Assembly: GCA_900542835.1 (NCBI GenBank)
Contig: UQPB01000013.1
Coordinates: 1-64,000 of the forward strand
Source: an uncultured Pelosinus sp.
GTDB taxonomy: Bacteria; Bacillota; Negativicutes; Sporomusales; Acetonemataceae
Length of the DNA stretch: 64,000 bases
Direction: 5' to 3'
Every line of letters starts with the position of its first letter. The first letter of the stretch is position 1. Position numbers and translations under genes: made by a program. The notes below the pieces were generated by a model. The model saw only the letters and a program-made list of their open reading frames with translations. It was not told the origin of the DNA and did not search any database. Below, in pieces: positions 17,532 to 26,423 of the stretch.

Positions 17532-18203
17532 TCAGCCGAACAGCTCAGCGGCGGCCCGGGCCGCCACTGTGCGGGGCACGATTACCGGCAGTCCGGTCCG
17601 GTCGGCAATCGCCGCTTTCATGGCGACGGTATAGCCGATGCAGTCCATGACGATGACCTGAGCCTGACGTTCTTGCAGCCGCAGCCCGGCTGCGACCACC
17701 GCCGCGGCGTCGCCGTAGGGCGACGCCGGCTCGACAACGACATTGGGGACGCCGTATTCCCGCCAGCGGCGCGTTGCCTGCGGCACCTGGCTGGCGTCGG
17801 GGGTAAGGACGCCGACTGTCTGGTCGCTCACTGTGCCGGCAATGAAGTGCCGCAGCAGTTTTTGCGGATACAGAACCGGTATTGTACTGCGGAACGCCGG
17901 GAACTCGCCTGTGCACAACAGTAGGATGCCGGCGGCTCCCTGGATGGTCAGCTCGTCAATCAGGGCCTGCATCCGCTGCAGGATGTGCTTTTCGGCAATT
18001 CGTACCGAACTGCCGTCATTGAGGCGGGTCACCAGGACGTAATCAGCCGGTCCGGGAGCAATCGCGGCGATCTCTTCCCGGCTCAGGCCGTCCAGCGCGC
18101 CGCGCTGGTCCAGTTCGATGCCGCCCAGCAGTGGCAGCATTTCCGGCACTACATCCGTACGGGGCGATTGGCCGATCGTAATTGCGCCAATTTTACATGC
18201 CAT
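17532..18203 (-). CDS. AroM-family protein
   Basis: A 223-residue protein starting MACKIGAITIGQSPRTDV, the characteristic AroM N-terminus. The ATG at 18203 is preceded by AAAGGAG; a longer frame to 18236 only adds an unlikely N-terminus. AroM proteins resemble Asp/Glu racemase-type folds: here LLLCTGEFP, VGVLTPDASQ and VIVMDCIGYT could supply the paired Cys residues of that superfamily. No AroM protein has a reaction known to me. It is the last gene of the DUF917/DUF1177 operon and overlaps the preceding gene by 11 bp, indicating coupled translation. Confidence 0.82.
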   Translation of the reverse strand: MACKIGAITIGQSPRTDVVPEMLPLLGGIELDQRGALDGLSREEIAAIAPGPADYVLVTRLNDGSSVRIAEKHILQRMQALIDELTIQGAAGILLLCTGEFPAFRSTIPVLYPQKLLRHFIAGTVSDQTVGVLTPDASQVPQATRRWREYGVPNVVVEPASPYGDAAAVVAAGLRLQERQAQVIVMDCIGYTVAMKAAIADRTGLPVIVPRTVAARAAAELFG

Positions 18204-19035
18204 GCAGTTGTTCTCCTTTCGATGTCCGCCAGGCACAGCCCTGATGAACGCCGCAGCCGGGACTTCCCGGCCGGCATTCCTCCAGGCTGACCGGACAGCC
18301 GGCGCTGTCGGCGCCTTTTATTGCCAGCACCGCCTGTACTGCCTGACGGACGGCGCTCTCTTCCCCTTCAATGATCATCGTGGTAGCGCCCTCGGCGCCA
18401 TGTATGCCGCCGGCGGCGATGACGGTACACCGCACCGGCGCCAGCAGTTCCAGCGCGGTCTGCTCCGTAATTACCCGGCCGGTCAGCGGGCAGAGACCGG
18501 TGGCCATTCCCATTGACCAGTGCGAGGCGTAGATGCCTGCCGCTTCTGTCGCCGCCTCAATCGAGCCGGGTATCAGCTTTTCCAGACCGCAGAGGATGAG
18601 TACCCGGCAGCCCTGGGCCATCAGGCCGGCGAAGCCCTGACCCGGCATTCCTCCCAGGGGGCTGCCCAGCAGCATGGCTGCCCGGCCCTGGCTGTCAAGC
18701 GCGTTGGCGCCGATGATGACGATATCGTCGCGGCGCAGTGAGGCGACCGCTTCGCCAAAGGTAGTATCGATATTACGGACACTTCCCTGGCTGATGAGGA
18801 TACTGTGCGGCTGGGAAGAGGTTGTCGCGGCGCTTTTGGTGCCGGCGGGACTGATGCGGCCGGAAATCCGCAGCTCACCGCCGGCGAGACGGTAGGATGC
18901 CGCCGCCACGGTGGTGCCGCCTTTAAGCAGGATCTTGCCCTGCCGCAGCGCCTGGCGCACCTCTGCCAGCTGCGCCACCGCTTCGGCAATGAGCGCCTTG
19001 GCCTCCGGCACGGTCAGCGTGATCTGGGCCTTCAC
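18193..19035 (-). CDS. Unrecognised 280-residue protein of the DUF1177/DUF917 operon
   Basis: I do not recognise this family. The protein has no signal peptide or membrane helix. The first third contains GKILLKGGTTVAAASYRLAG and LRISGRISPAGT. The middle is a Gly/Ala-rich Rossmann-like alternation (IVIIGANALD, VLILCGLEKLIPGS, TVIAAGGIHGAEGATTMIIEG). The C-terminus carries a cysteine-rich tail with Cys in CPVSLEECRPG and CGVHQGCAW that could bind metal or an iron-sulfur centre. It overlaps DUF1177 by 4 bp (ATGA) and AroM by 11 bp, so it is firmly part of the operon. A metabolic role is inferred from context only. Confidence 0.7.
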   Translation of the reverse strand: MKAQITLTVPEAKALIAEAVAQLAEVRQALRQGKILLKGGTTVAAASYRLAGGELRISGRISPAGTKSAATTSSQPHSILISQGSVRNIDTTFGEAVASLRRDDIVIIGANALDSQGRAAMLLGSPLGGMPGQGFAGLMAQGCRVLILCGLEKLIPGSIEAATEAAGIYASHWSMGMATGLCPLTGRVITEQTALELLAPVRCTVIAAGGIHGAEGATTMIIEGEESAVRQAVQAVLAIKGADSAGCPVSLEECRPGSPGCGVHQGCAWRTSKGEQLHGM

Positions 19036-19970
19036 GGCCGGCTGCCGCCAGCCTGCAGATGAGTCATCGGGCCGTAGAGCTGCTGCAGCAGCGTAAACTC
19101 GTCTTCATCATAAAAGCGGCACTGCCCCTGGGTAAAGGCTTTGGCGGTTTCGATGCAGAAGCGGGCCGTCATTTCGATATCGGTTAAATGGGTTGCGCCG
19201 GTGGCGCAGCCGGGCACCGCGGTTTCGGTAGTGATCGCTACGCCCACGGTAGGGGCCGCAGTGGCTACGGACGGCTGCAGGATGCTGTTGAGGTGGAATA
19301 CGCCGTTGCCGTAAGGGGTAATGTCCTGGGTGGTAACGGCGAATACGGCCGGCAGCCGGCCGGTGGTGATTTGCATCAAATCCAGCAGGTCTTCGCTGAC
19401 GCGGAGAATGTAGCCCTGTTTGACCGTCGGTGAGAGGGCGAAGCCGCGGGTGTTGATAATCCGGTTGCCTTTGGTGGTATCGACTGACAGGACGGCATCC
19501 ATCCGTTCGTCCAGTTCATAATCGTTGGTTACATGAAACTCGACCGGCGAATCCATGAACGGAACGGGATGGTGCGGCCGTGTCGGCGCGTTGGGGCAGA
19601 TATGGGTGGCGACAATAACGTCGCCGGCAAGCTGGTCGCCGCGCTGGGCCATCAGTCCCAGCTTGAGCGCGGCGGCAATGACGGTGAGGGCGCCGTCGCC
19701 GTCGGAGACAAAGCCGGTCCGCTCCGGCCGGGCGCCGAGACCGCCGAGACGGCCGATCAGGCCGAGCGTGGGGGCTGAGCCGCCGGCCGTCTTGCCTTTA
19801 GAACCGGGTATGAGCAGTTTGACAAAGTCGGTGCTGCCTTTCGGGCCCTTGACTGTGACGCTGGCGGCTTCGGCGATGCCGACGTCGCGGGCCATAGCGA
19901 CAATATCGCTGCCGCTGACAGAGCCGCTGTCCATGACCTCGTAGACTTCAAGAACTTGTTTTAATGCCAT
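19032..19970 (-). CDS. DUF1177-family protein
   Basis: A 312-residue soluble protein of the DUF1177 family, recognisable from MALKQVLEVYEVMDSGSVSG, the DGALTVIAAALKLGLM segment, VATHICPNAPTRPHHPVPFM and TTETAVPGCATGATHL. The HICPNAPTRPHH stretch is rich in potential metal ligands and the fold may be a metal-dependent hydrolase. No biochemical function is known to me. In this and other genomes the family sits with AroM, DUF917 and OPT-type transporter genes. It lies 23 bp downstream of the DUF917 gene and overlaps the next gene by 4 bp. Confidence 0.82.
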   Translation of the reverse strand: MALKQVLEVYEVMDSGSVSGSDIVAMARDVGIAEAASVTVKGPKGSTDFVKLLIPGSKGKTAGGSAPTLGLIGRLGGLGARPERTGFVSDGDGALTVIAAALKLGLMAQRGDQLAGDVIVATHICPNAPTRPHHPVPFMDSPVEFHVTNDYELDERMDAVLSVDTTKGNRIINTRGFALSPTVKQGYILRVSEDLLDLMQITTGRLPAVFAVTTQDITPYGNGVFHLNSILQPSVATAAPTVGVAITTETAVPGCATGATHLTDIEMTARFCIETAKAFTQGQCRFYDEDEFTLLQQLYGPMTHLQAGGSRP

Positions 19971-19993
19971 AAAATAGACTCCTTTCCGTAGGG

Positions 19994-21088
19994 CTAATTG
20001 GGAAACACGTAGGGGATCAGCGAACGGCCGACGGCCTGTTCGGCAACGTTGAAGAGGGTGGCGTCGCGCATGCCGGCGCCCAGCAGCAGCCGGTCACGGT
20101 GCGCCCAGAGGACGGCGATTTCGCGGCCGGCGGTTATCTCCGCGGTCGCCAGGGGGCAGCCGCTGACGGCGTCGAGAGTGGCGATGAGGTCGGGGAAGGT
20201 TCCCAGCCGCTGGCCGTCGATTTCCAGTGTCATGTATTCGTTCCAGAAGGTCAGCTCGACGCTGCCGCCGGCGGTGTCGAGGGTTACCCTGCCGACATCA
20301 AACCCGCCGCGGGTTTCCAGTTCGACGCTGCCGACGCTGCCGCGGCAGATCACTTTTCCTTGCAGATAGTCCGCCGCCGCGTCAATCGCTGCCGCCGCTG
20401 CTTTCTCCTGTGCCGCCAGCATGGCCGTGCCCAGGGCGATGCATTGGCTGACCGCGCCGACGGCCGCATGCTGTTTGGCATAGGCGGCGGAAACCGGGTT
20501 GCGGGCCACAGCGACCAGGCCGCCGGCATGGACGGAAGCGCTGCGGATCATGCCCGAGGCGCTGTCGAGCGAACCGCTGGCGGCCAGTTCGATGTAGCGG
20601 CCCTGGGCCGGATCGCCGCCCACCGCTATCTGCCGCGACTGGTAATGGGGATCGCGGTGTAGTCCAAGCGAGCCCATGATGCCGGTGGGATGGGCTCTGC
20701 CATTGCAGGGGGCGTCCAGCAGCGGCAAATTCAGCGCCGCCGCCTGCAGCCAGCCATTGACGGTGGCGTTGCCGCCGCATTCGTTGCTGATGATGCCGTC
20801 CGGCTTAATCCCGAAGTGCTGCTGATAAAGCTCCACCGTCCGGATATAGTAGGCGGGGCGGATATAGCGGTTCTTGGCCGCCGGCGCGCCGACCGCCGAG
20901 GCGGTGAGGACGGTTTGCTCGTCGCGCAGGGCTGACAGCGGCGTCAGGACCAGATCGCCAAGCCGCAGGGCCAGCCGCGCCGCCTCCAGGCCATCGGCGG
21001 CCGAGCCGCCGCCGCCGCCCCCCAGCAGAGCGCCGCCCAGAACCGCGGCGCGGGCGTGGGCTTCCGTCAGTTTCAAACATTGATCCAT
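19994..21088 (-). CDS. DUF917 / S-methyl-thiohydantoin desulfurase-like protein
   Basis: A 364-residue protein beginning MDQCLKLTEAHARAAVLGGALLGGGGGG, the DUF917 N-terminal signature, with GGAGGT just upstream of ATG 21088. The open frame upstream to 21142 is not needed. A second signature, ISNECGGNATVNGWLQAAALNLPLLDAPCNGRAHP, follows (about 100-135). The family has, to my knowledge, been renamed after an S-methyl thiohydantoin desulfurase. It also resembles domains fused to hydantoinase/oxoprolinase proteins. Next to a hydantoin-type racemase, a (thio)hydantoin substrate is plausible but unproven. Confidence 0.82.
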   Translation of the reverse strand: MDQCLKLTEAHARAAVLGGALLGGGGGGSAADGLEAARLALRLGDLVLTPLSALRDEQTVLTASAVGAPAAKNRYIRPAYYIRTVELYQQHFGIKPDGIISNECGGNATVNGWLQAAALNLPLLDAPCNGRAHPTGIMGSLGLHRDPHYQSRQIAVGGDPAQGRYIELAASGSLDSASGMIRSASVHAGGLVAVARNPVSAAYAKQHAAVGAVSQCIALGTAMLAAQEKAAAAAIDAAADYLQGKVICRGSVGSVELETRGGFDVGRVTLDTAGGSVELTFWNEYMTLEIDGQRLGTFPDLIATLDAVSGCPLATAEITAGREIAVLWAHRDRLLLGAGMRDATLFNVAEQAVGRSLIPYVFPN

Positions 21089-21092
21089 TGCG

Positions 21093-22691
21093 TTACCTCC
21101 ATTTTGCCTTCCAGACCGAGCTGAAGAATCCGTACAGGGCATCGCCGGCGATGCAGCCGGCGGCGACGATTGTCGCCGAGGTCATGGCTTCTTTGCCTTT
21201 ATACTTCTCGATGTACAGCCGCACCGCCAGGCCGGCCAGCACCGTAAAGCCCGCCGCCGGATTGAGGATCAGCAGTCCGGTTGACAACAGGACGCCCATC
21301 TGCCGCCGTGAACCGCCGGCCGCCTGCAGAATGGCGCCGGGAATCGCCCACATCAGCAGGGTGCTGATAATCGAGGGATCGACACCGGCCTTAATCGTCG
21401 CCGCGAAGACGCGGTCAACCGGCGGCAGCATATTCTGACTGAAATAGATGTTGTAGGACGCGGCGACCGTAATCCAGGCGACCGCGAGTCCGATCATGCC
21501 GGACAGCAGCTGCTGCTTGCGGCCCTCCCGCTCGAAGGCCCAGTCGGAGCCTTTGCCGCGCAGGATCCAGCCGGCCTTAAAGTCATAGCCGGCATCGGCG
21601 AAGGCGGGACCGCCGCTGGCGACAAAGCCGACCAGCAGGGCCAGCGCTTCCGGCGGAAAGCCCAGCAGAATCCCCAGAACCAGGAAGATCAGCGAGGTGG
21701 CAAAAGCGGGAAACCAGCCGGAGTGCATTGCCGACAAACCGACGATAAATTCCGCCAGAATGCAGGCCAGGGCCGCGAATACCACCCACAGCAGCAGCTG
21801 TCCCGGAGCCATCGCGGTGTACAGGCCGGAAATGAGCGCCAGCGCCATGCCGGCGATCACATAGCAGCAGATGCCGCGGATCAGCCCGGTCCGCATTTCG
21901 CTGTCGCTGCGGGTATAGGTGTGTGCCTTTTCGCCTTCGGCCACGGCCTTTTCCTTGTTTTTAAACATGGCCAGCATGATCTGAATACCGGCGACCAGGC
22001 CGGCGCCGATCATAAAGCCATGGGGAATGTACAGCTTATTGATATCGATACCGAAGAGATCGACGGAATAACCGCGCAGCAGCAGCCCGGTTGCGAACAT
22101 CAGCATTGCCCACATATTGCTGATCATGGTAATGCCCAAAGCTGACATGGGAATGTTGAAATAGGAGCCGACCAGGCCACCGCCTACGCCCCAGAACAGC
22201 AGCCGGGCCCGTTTGCCGCCCTCGTCGCCGGCGTAAATCGCCTCGGCGGCGGCGACGCCGGGAGGCCAGGCGGCGTTGCCGGGAAAAGCGCGGGAATCAA
22301 AGATCCAGTACAGCATCAATAAGTCAATCACCATGCCCATTGTCGCGCCAATCAGCATTGGGATGATCAGATCGGACCTTCCCAGCAGGAACGGAATGCC
22401 AATCGGCAGGAACAGCGAGTTGGCCGCGCCGAAGGTGGCGCTGGAAATGGTCGACTGCACCAGGTTCTGGCGCTGAATATCACGGAATTGACGGAAGATA
22501 GCGAGCGGAATGCGGGAAAGCACCAGCGCTACCAATACGCCGATGATGGCGGTGTTGGGCGTGACGCCCAGAGTGGCGATGATCTGCAGGCCGATGATGG
22601 CGCCGAAGAAAGACAGGATAATGTTGATAATCAGCATCGCCGGCTCAAAGGCGCGGGGATGTTGTTTTTCCCGGGATCGCGGTTCTGTCAT
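21093..22691 (-). CDS. OPT-family (oligopeptide/YSL-type) transporter
   Basis: A 532-residue protein with about 14 predicted membrane helices. The OPT family is suggested by WPPGVAAAEAIYAGDEGGKRARLLFWGVGGGLVGSYFNIP and by FVASGGPAFADAGYDFKAGWILRG. OPT proteins import peptides, modified peptides or metal chelates by proton coupling. Here it sits between the racemase and DUF917 genes, 3-4 bp from each, so it is probably the uptake system for whatever the operon degrades. Confidence 0.78.
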   Translation of the reverse strand: MTEPRSREKQHPRAFEPAMLIINIILSFFGAIIGLQIIATLGVTPNTAIIGVLVALVLSRIPLAIFRQFRDIQRQNLVQSTISSATFGAANSLFLPIGIPFLLGRSDLIIPMLIGATMGMVIDLLMLYWIFDSRAFPGNAAWPPGVAAAEAIYAGDEGGKRARLLFWGVGGGLVGSYFNIPMSALGITMISNMWAMLMFATGLLLRGYSVDLFGIDINKLYIPHGFMIGAGLVAGIQIMLAMFKNKEKAVAEGEKAHTYTRSDSEMRTGLIRGICCYVIAGMALALISGLYTAMAPGQLLLWVVFAALACILAEFIVGLSAMHSGWFPAFATSLIFLVLGILLGFPPEALALLVGFVASGGPAFADAGYDFKAGWILRGKGSDWAFEREGRKQQLLSGMIGLAVAWITVAASYNIYFSQNMLPPVDRVFAATIKAGVDPSIISTLLMWAIPGAILQAAGGSRRQMGVLLSTGLLILNPAAGFTVLAGLAVRLYIEKYKGKEAMTSATIVAAGCIAGDALYGFFSSVWKAKWR

Positions 22692-22694
22692 GCG

Positions 22695-23339
22695 CTAACC
22701 TCCTTGTTTGGCTGGAATGAGTTGGGCGGCGATAGCGCCGCCGGCCACCACGGCATCGATAACCGGCGTACGAATTACGCCGTTAAGCTTGGCGGCAAGG
22801 CCAATGGTCGTATAACCGGTGCAGGCAAAGACGATAACGTCGGTTTGCTCCGCCAGCTTGTTGGCGGCGGCAAACGCAGCCTGCAGACCAGCCGGGGTTA
22901 GCAGATCGGTGGTGTTGTCTACCTTGTCCGGCGAGCACCAGGCAGTGAGACGGTTGCCGAGCAGCTCGGCCATGCGCGGCGGCGGTTCCCCGTTAAGTGT
23001 CAGCACGCCCACGCGCCGGCCCAGTGCCAGCGCCGTTGCCGCCGCCGCCGAGCCGGCGCCGATTACCGGAATGGAGACGGTACGCCGGCACTCAGCGATC
23101 GCGGGATCGGCAGCGCAGCTAATCAGAATTGCGCTGGCGCCGTCAACCTGTGCCTGCCGCGCCAGCGTCTCGATTTTGGGAACCGCTGCCGCCTCCGAAG
23201 CTGCGTCGTGGATGCCAAGCGGCTGATCGGGAATGCAATAGGTGGCCGTCTCCAGCCCGAACCGGGTTTGGATCAGACGGCTGTGCAGCGACAGCAGCTC
23301 CGGATTGTCGGTGGTAAATACGCGAATAACTGCCAGCAT
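22695..23339 (-). CDS. Asp/Glu/hydantoin racemase-family protein
   Basis: A 214-residue protein beginning MLAVIRVFTTDNPELL; AGGAGG lies just upstream of ATG 23339. The frame continues to 23432 but without a better start. Two cysteines in the superfamily positions are seen: ILISCAADPAI (about 75) and VFACTGYTTIG (about 180). These form the two-base active site of hydantoin, Asp and Glu racemases. It is the first gene of the operon that continues through OPT, DUF917, DUF1177, the 280-aa protein and AroM. Confidence 0.78.
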   Translation of the reverse strand: MLAVIRVFTTDNPELLSLHSRLIQTRFGLETATYCIPDQPLGIHDAASEAAAVPKIETLARQAQVDGASAILISCAADPAIAECRRTVSIPVIGAGSAAAATALALGRRVGVLTLNGEPPPRMAELLGNRLTAWCSPDKVDNTTDLLTPAGLQAAFAAANKLAEQTDVIVFACTGYTTIGLAAKLNGVIRTPVIDAVVAGGAIAAQLIPAKQGG

Positions 23340-23363
23340 TGTTGCGCCTCCTTTTTGTTTAGG

Positions 23364-23379
23364 ACAGGATATATCCTGT
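23364..23379. promoter_or_regulatory. Perfect 16-bp palindrome upstream of the racemase operon (candidate operator)
   Basis: ACAGGATATATCCTGT is an uninterrupted perfect palindrome 25-40 bp ahead of the first gene of the DUF917 operon, between its ribosome binding site and the probable promoter. It is well placed for a dimeric regulator. I see no second copy near the PucR gene or the MFS gene. Confidence 0.5.
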
Positions 23380-23429
23380 TTTGTTAGTTTTATTCTCTGC
23401 TCAGAAGAATTAACTCTTTGTACTGCGGA

Positions 23430-23475
23430 CAAAAAAACAACCGCGGTTATTGTACTGTTTGCACAACAACCGCGG
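23430..23475 (-). terminator. Terminator of the PucR gene
   Basis: Read on the minus strand, CCGCGGTTGTTGT pairs with ACAATAACCGCGG and is followed by GTTTTTTTGT. It separates PucR from the racemase operon, which must therefore have its own promoter in 23380-23430. Confidence 0.8.
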
Positions 23476-23487
23476 CGTCAAGCCGTT

Positions 23488-25116
23488 TTAACGGTGTGGA
23501 TCAAGAAGATTGCGGGCTTTCAGCGCCATCCAGAGTGTAAAGCGGTAATCGGGATTGTCCCAGTCCCGTCCCAGCAGCTTTTTCAGTCTTTCCAGACGGT
23601 AGCGCAGGGTATTGCGATGGATGAACAGCTTTTCCGCCGCCTCGACGACGTTTCCCTGGCACTCGAGAAAGACCTCCAGGGTTTTTAGCAGTTCCTGACG
23701 GTTTTTTAGGTCGGGCCGGTCGATGGCGCCGAGGATGTCTCTGTAGAATTGCTCCAACCGGCTGCCGGCGTTCAATAGAAGATTGTAGATCTCCATGTCG
23801 TTCCAAAAGGCGACGCGGCCTTTGCCATATAGCTGGCGGACCGTCCGGATCATATCGCGGACATGCGCATAGTTGCCGGCAAAGTCGGCGAGGTCGGCGC
23901 CCAGGCGGCTGACACCGATTGTCAGGGTGATGTCGGGCCAGCGCAGACGGGCCTGTTGCTGGATCGTCTGCGCCAGCGTGTTCAGCCGTTTGCGCGCGTC
24001 GCCGCCGGGCCTGCGGCCGGCGGGCAGAACGACGACAATGCTGTCGCTGCGGCTGACCGTCATTGCCGGCTGCTTCCAGGCAGCGGCCGCCTGTTCGACC
24101 AGGCGCAGCAGCTCGTTCTTCATTCGCCGCGCCAGCAGCTCGGACTGCGCCCTGCCGGCCAGCATGCCGGTAAAGCCGTCAATATCGGCGGCCAGAATGT
24201 AATACGGTTCGTTGAGGCGGAGGCCAACCGCCTCGCCGCGGGTCAACGCCAGCTCCCGGTTGGTCACGGCGCCGGCGATCAGGTCCTCGAGAAAGTCGCG
24301 TTTATAGCTGTGCCTGGCCTCACTCACCGCTTCTTCGCGCGCCAGCTGCAGCGCCGTAACCGTTACCGCGTGCTCCACCGCGATTGTCTGCATATCGGTC
24401 AGCGGGCCGTTCGGCTCCTGGCTGCGGACCAGAATATAACCATAGCGCATTTTCTGGACATCGACGGCGAACACGTCCCAGTCAACCGTTCCCAGACGCA
24501 ACCGCCGGCAGTTGGCGCGGCCGGTCAATCTATCCGCCGCCGCAGCCAGGCTGGCGGCCGCTTCCTCGCCGGAGGCCGCGAGGAGCTCGCCGCTTCCGTC
24601 GGTGATCAGCACCGGCCGCCCCAGCAGCTGCGCCAGCTCCGCCGCCAGCGGCGGCAATCCGTTTTGCTCCAGGGCCAGCTGGGTCAAGCGGCGGTGGATC
24701 TTTTCCGAATAGGCGAGCTTGTCGGCTTGTTGATTGATAATGACGGTCATTAACGGATGGGTAATATCGAGAAATGATACGCCGTCCGGAACATCCAGCA
24801 GCGGTATGCCCAGTTCGTCGGCCAGCCGCAGCAGCGGTGGCGGCGGTTCGCCGACGAACCGGCCGAATTTTACCGCCAGCGCAGCCGCGCCGGAGCGCCC
24901 CAATGCCCGCAGGATCGCAAGCTGGCCGTCGGGATCATTGCGGACGGCGTAAAAGGTCGTGATCAACAGTTCGTTTTCCCGCAGCCACAAAAACGAATCC
25001 GGCACCTCGAGAATATCGACGCAGTTGATCTGTCTGTCCAGGCCGCCGCTGCCGGCGACCAGGCGGCTGTGGTGCAGCCCGCCGATGCGCAGGGCCTCTC
25101 TGACGGTAATTGCCAT
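23488..25116 (-). CDS. PucR-family transcriptional regulator
   Basis: A 542-residue regulator. The N-terminal PucR ligand domain (about 5-125) has MAITVREALRIGGLHHSRLV and LRENELLITTFYAVR. A CdaR/GGDEF-like middle region (about 285-420) follows. The C-terminal helix-turn-helix (about 465-535) contains FLECQGNVVEAAEKLFIHRNTLRYRLERL. PucR proteins control purine or other nitrogen-compound catabolism; hydantoins and allantoin-like rings fit that theme. It is immediately upstream of the DUF917 operon on the same strand and is the likely local regulator. Confidence 0.88.
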   Translation of the reverse strand: MAITVREALRIGGLHHSRLVAGSGGLDRQINCVDILEVPDSFLWLRENELLITTFYAVRNDPDGQLAILRALGRSGAAALAVKFGRFVGEPPPPLLRLADELGIPLLDVPDGVSFLDITHPLMTVIINQQADKLAYSEKIHRRLTQLALEQNGLPPLAAELAQLLGRPVLITDGSGELLAASGEEAAASLAAAADRLTGRANCRRLRLGTVDWDVFAVDVQKMRYGYILVRSQEPNGPLTDMQTIAVEHAVTVTALQLAREEAVSEARHSYKRDFLEDLIAGAVTNRELALTRGEAVGLRLNEPYYILAADIDGFTGMLAGRAQSELLARRMKNELLRLVEQAAAAWKQPAMTVSRSDSIVVVLPAGRRPGGDARKRLNTLAQTIQQQARLRWPDITLTIGVSRLGADLADFAGNYAHVRDMIRTVRQLYGKGRVAFWNDMEIYNLLLNAGSRLEQFYRDILGAIDRPDLKNRQELLKTLEVFLECQGNVVEAAEKLFIHRNTLRYRLERLKKLLGRDWDNPDYRFTLWMALKARNLLDPHR

Positions 25117-25161
25117 TGTATCACCTTGCGTTATCAGTATTTTATTGCTATCGTCGCTTAG

Positions 25162-25221
25162 CTAAGTAACCGCTGATTAAATGAACCAGCCAAACCGGCG
25201 GGATAATCAGTCGTTACTTAG
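25162..25221. repeat. CTGGTTCATT palindromic element, full copy
   Basis: CTAAGTAACCGCTGATTA (25162-25179) and TAATCAGTCGTTACTTAG (25204-25221) pair with two mismatches. On the minus strand the loop reads CTGGTTCATT, and the same loop-plus-arm sequence occurs at 49409-49459 and partly at 149-193. The element overlaps the last codons of the MFS gene and fills most of the gap before PucR. Confidence 0.6.
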
Positions 25222-26423
25222 GCTTCGCCGCCGGCGGGCGCTTTTACCCGCGTGCTGACCCAGACGGCGACGATCGCAAACAACAGCGCGGTTATCCAGA
25301 ATACGGACGGTATACCCAGCGCCAGGGCGATGACGCCGCCGCTAAGCGGCCCCAGTACGTTGCCGAGCTGAACCGCGCCGGTGGTTACGCCGTAGGCGAC
25401 GCCCTGCTTGGCGCGGGGAATCAGCAGCGAAATAATCGTGTTCGAGGTCGGCAGCATCGCTCCCAGACAGAAGCCGCTCAGGCCGCGCAGCGCTGCGAAC
25501 GACCACACGGAAGCGGCCAGCGCCTGCCAGGCGAAAAAGAAGGCGCCGACAGCGGCGGCCGCGACAAGAATATCGCGGTTGCGGTAGCGCCGCATCAGCC
25601 TGCCGGCGCCGGCGGCGGCAATGGCGCTGGTGACGCCGGCGATGGCAATGATGGTGCCGGAAATGCTGGCCAGGTAGGTGGTATCGCTAACCAGTGCCTG
25701 GACGTAAAGCGGCATGACCGGAGCGATAATCTGGATCGAAAACTGGATCAGGAACTGGACGACCAGCATGCTTTTGAGGCCGGGAATGGCGAGAATATCC
25801 TTGATCTCGCCGCCAATGGACGGTTTGGCTGCCTTAGGCGCGGCCGTAAACTGTTCGTTGACGGCAAAATGAATGATGATGAGCGAGATAAAGCACAGCA
25901 GGCCAAAGGCGGCGAAGGCCTGACGGTAGCCCAGGCTGTCAGCCACCAGCCCGCCGAACATCGGGCCGGCCGCGCCGCCGGCGATCATTGCCGTTTGAAA
26001 GATGCCCATGGCAAACCCCAGCTCATTTTTAGGGGCAACGCTGGCCACCAGCGCCAGGGCGGCAGCGGTAAAGCCGCCGAATATCCCCTGAACGATACGC
26101 AGCGCCAGCAGCTGATAAATACTGGAGACAAACGCCATGCTGATCATGACAAAGCCAAACATCAGCATGACACGCTCAACCAGCGGCTTGCGGCCCTTGC
26201 GGTCGGCCACCGATCCCCAGTAGGGGCTGGCCAGTCCGGCGAACAGCGGCGCTACGCCCATCAGCACACCGGACCAGATTTCAATATCTTCGAGGCGGGT
26301 AATGCCGAGCTGCGGTATATACAGGGGAATGAACGCGATTACGCCGGTAATGGCGCCCATGCCGATAAACTGCGCCAGCCACATCACAGCCAGATTCTTT
26401 TTCCATTCAGTCACAGCCAACAC
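25218..26423 (-). CDS. MFS transporter, 12-helix DHA1-like
   Basis: A 401-residue transporter with 12 predicted helices. Motif A is GSVADRKGRKPLVE (about 70-83) and a motif C-like GGAAGPMFGGLVAD lies around 149-162. It begins with GTG at 26423, or an in-frame start a few codons downstream; GGGAGG lies 10 bp upstream of the GTG. It is on the same strand as the PucR gene and DUF917 operon but separated from them by the palindromic element, so co-transcription is uncertain. It may export or import a related compound. Confidence 0.85.
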   Translation of the reverse strand: MLAVTEWKKNLAVMWLAQFIGMGAITGVIAFIPLYIPQLGITRLEDIEIWSGVLMGVAPLFAGLASPYWGSVADRKGRKPLVERVMLMFGFVMISMAFVSSIYQLLALRIVQGIFGGFTAAALALVASVAPKNELGFAMGIFQTAMIAGGAAGPMFGGLVADSLGYRQAFAAFGLLCFISLIIIHFAVNEQFTAAPKAAKPSIGGEIKDILAIPGLKSMLVVQFLIQFSIQIIAPVMPLYVQALVSDTTYLASISGTIIAIAGVTSAIAAAGAGRLMRRYRNRDILVAAAAVGAFFFAWQALAASVWSFAALRGLSGFCLGAMLPTSNTIISLLIPRAKQGVAYGVTTGAVQLGNVLGPLSGGVIALALGIPSVFWITALLFAIVAVWVSTRVKAPAGGEA

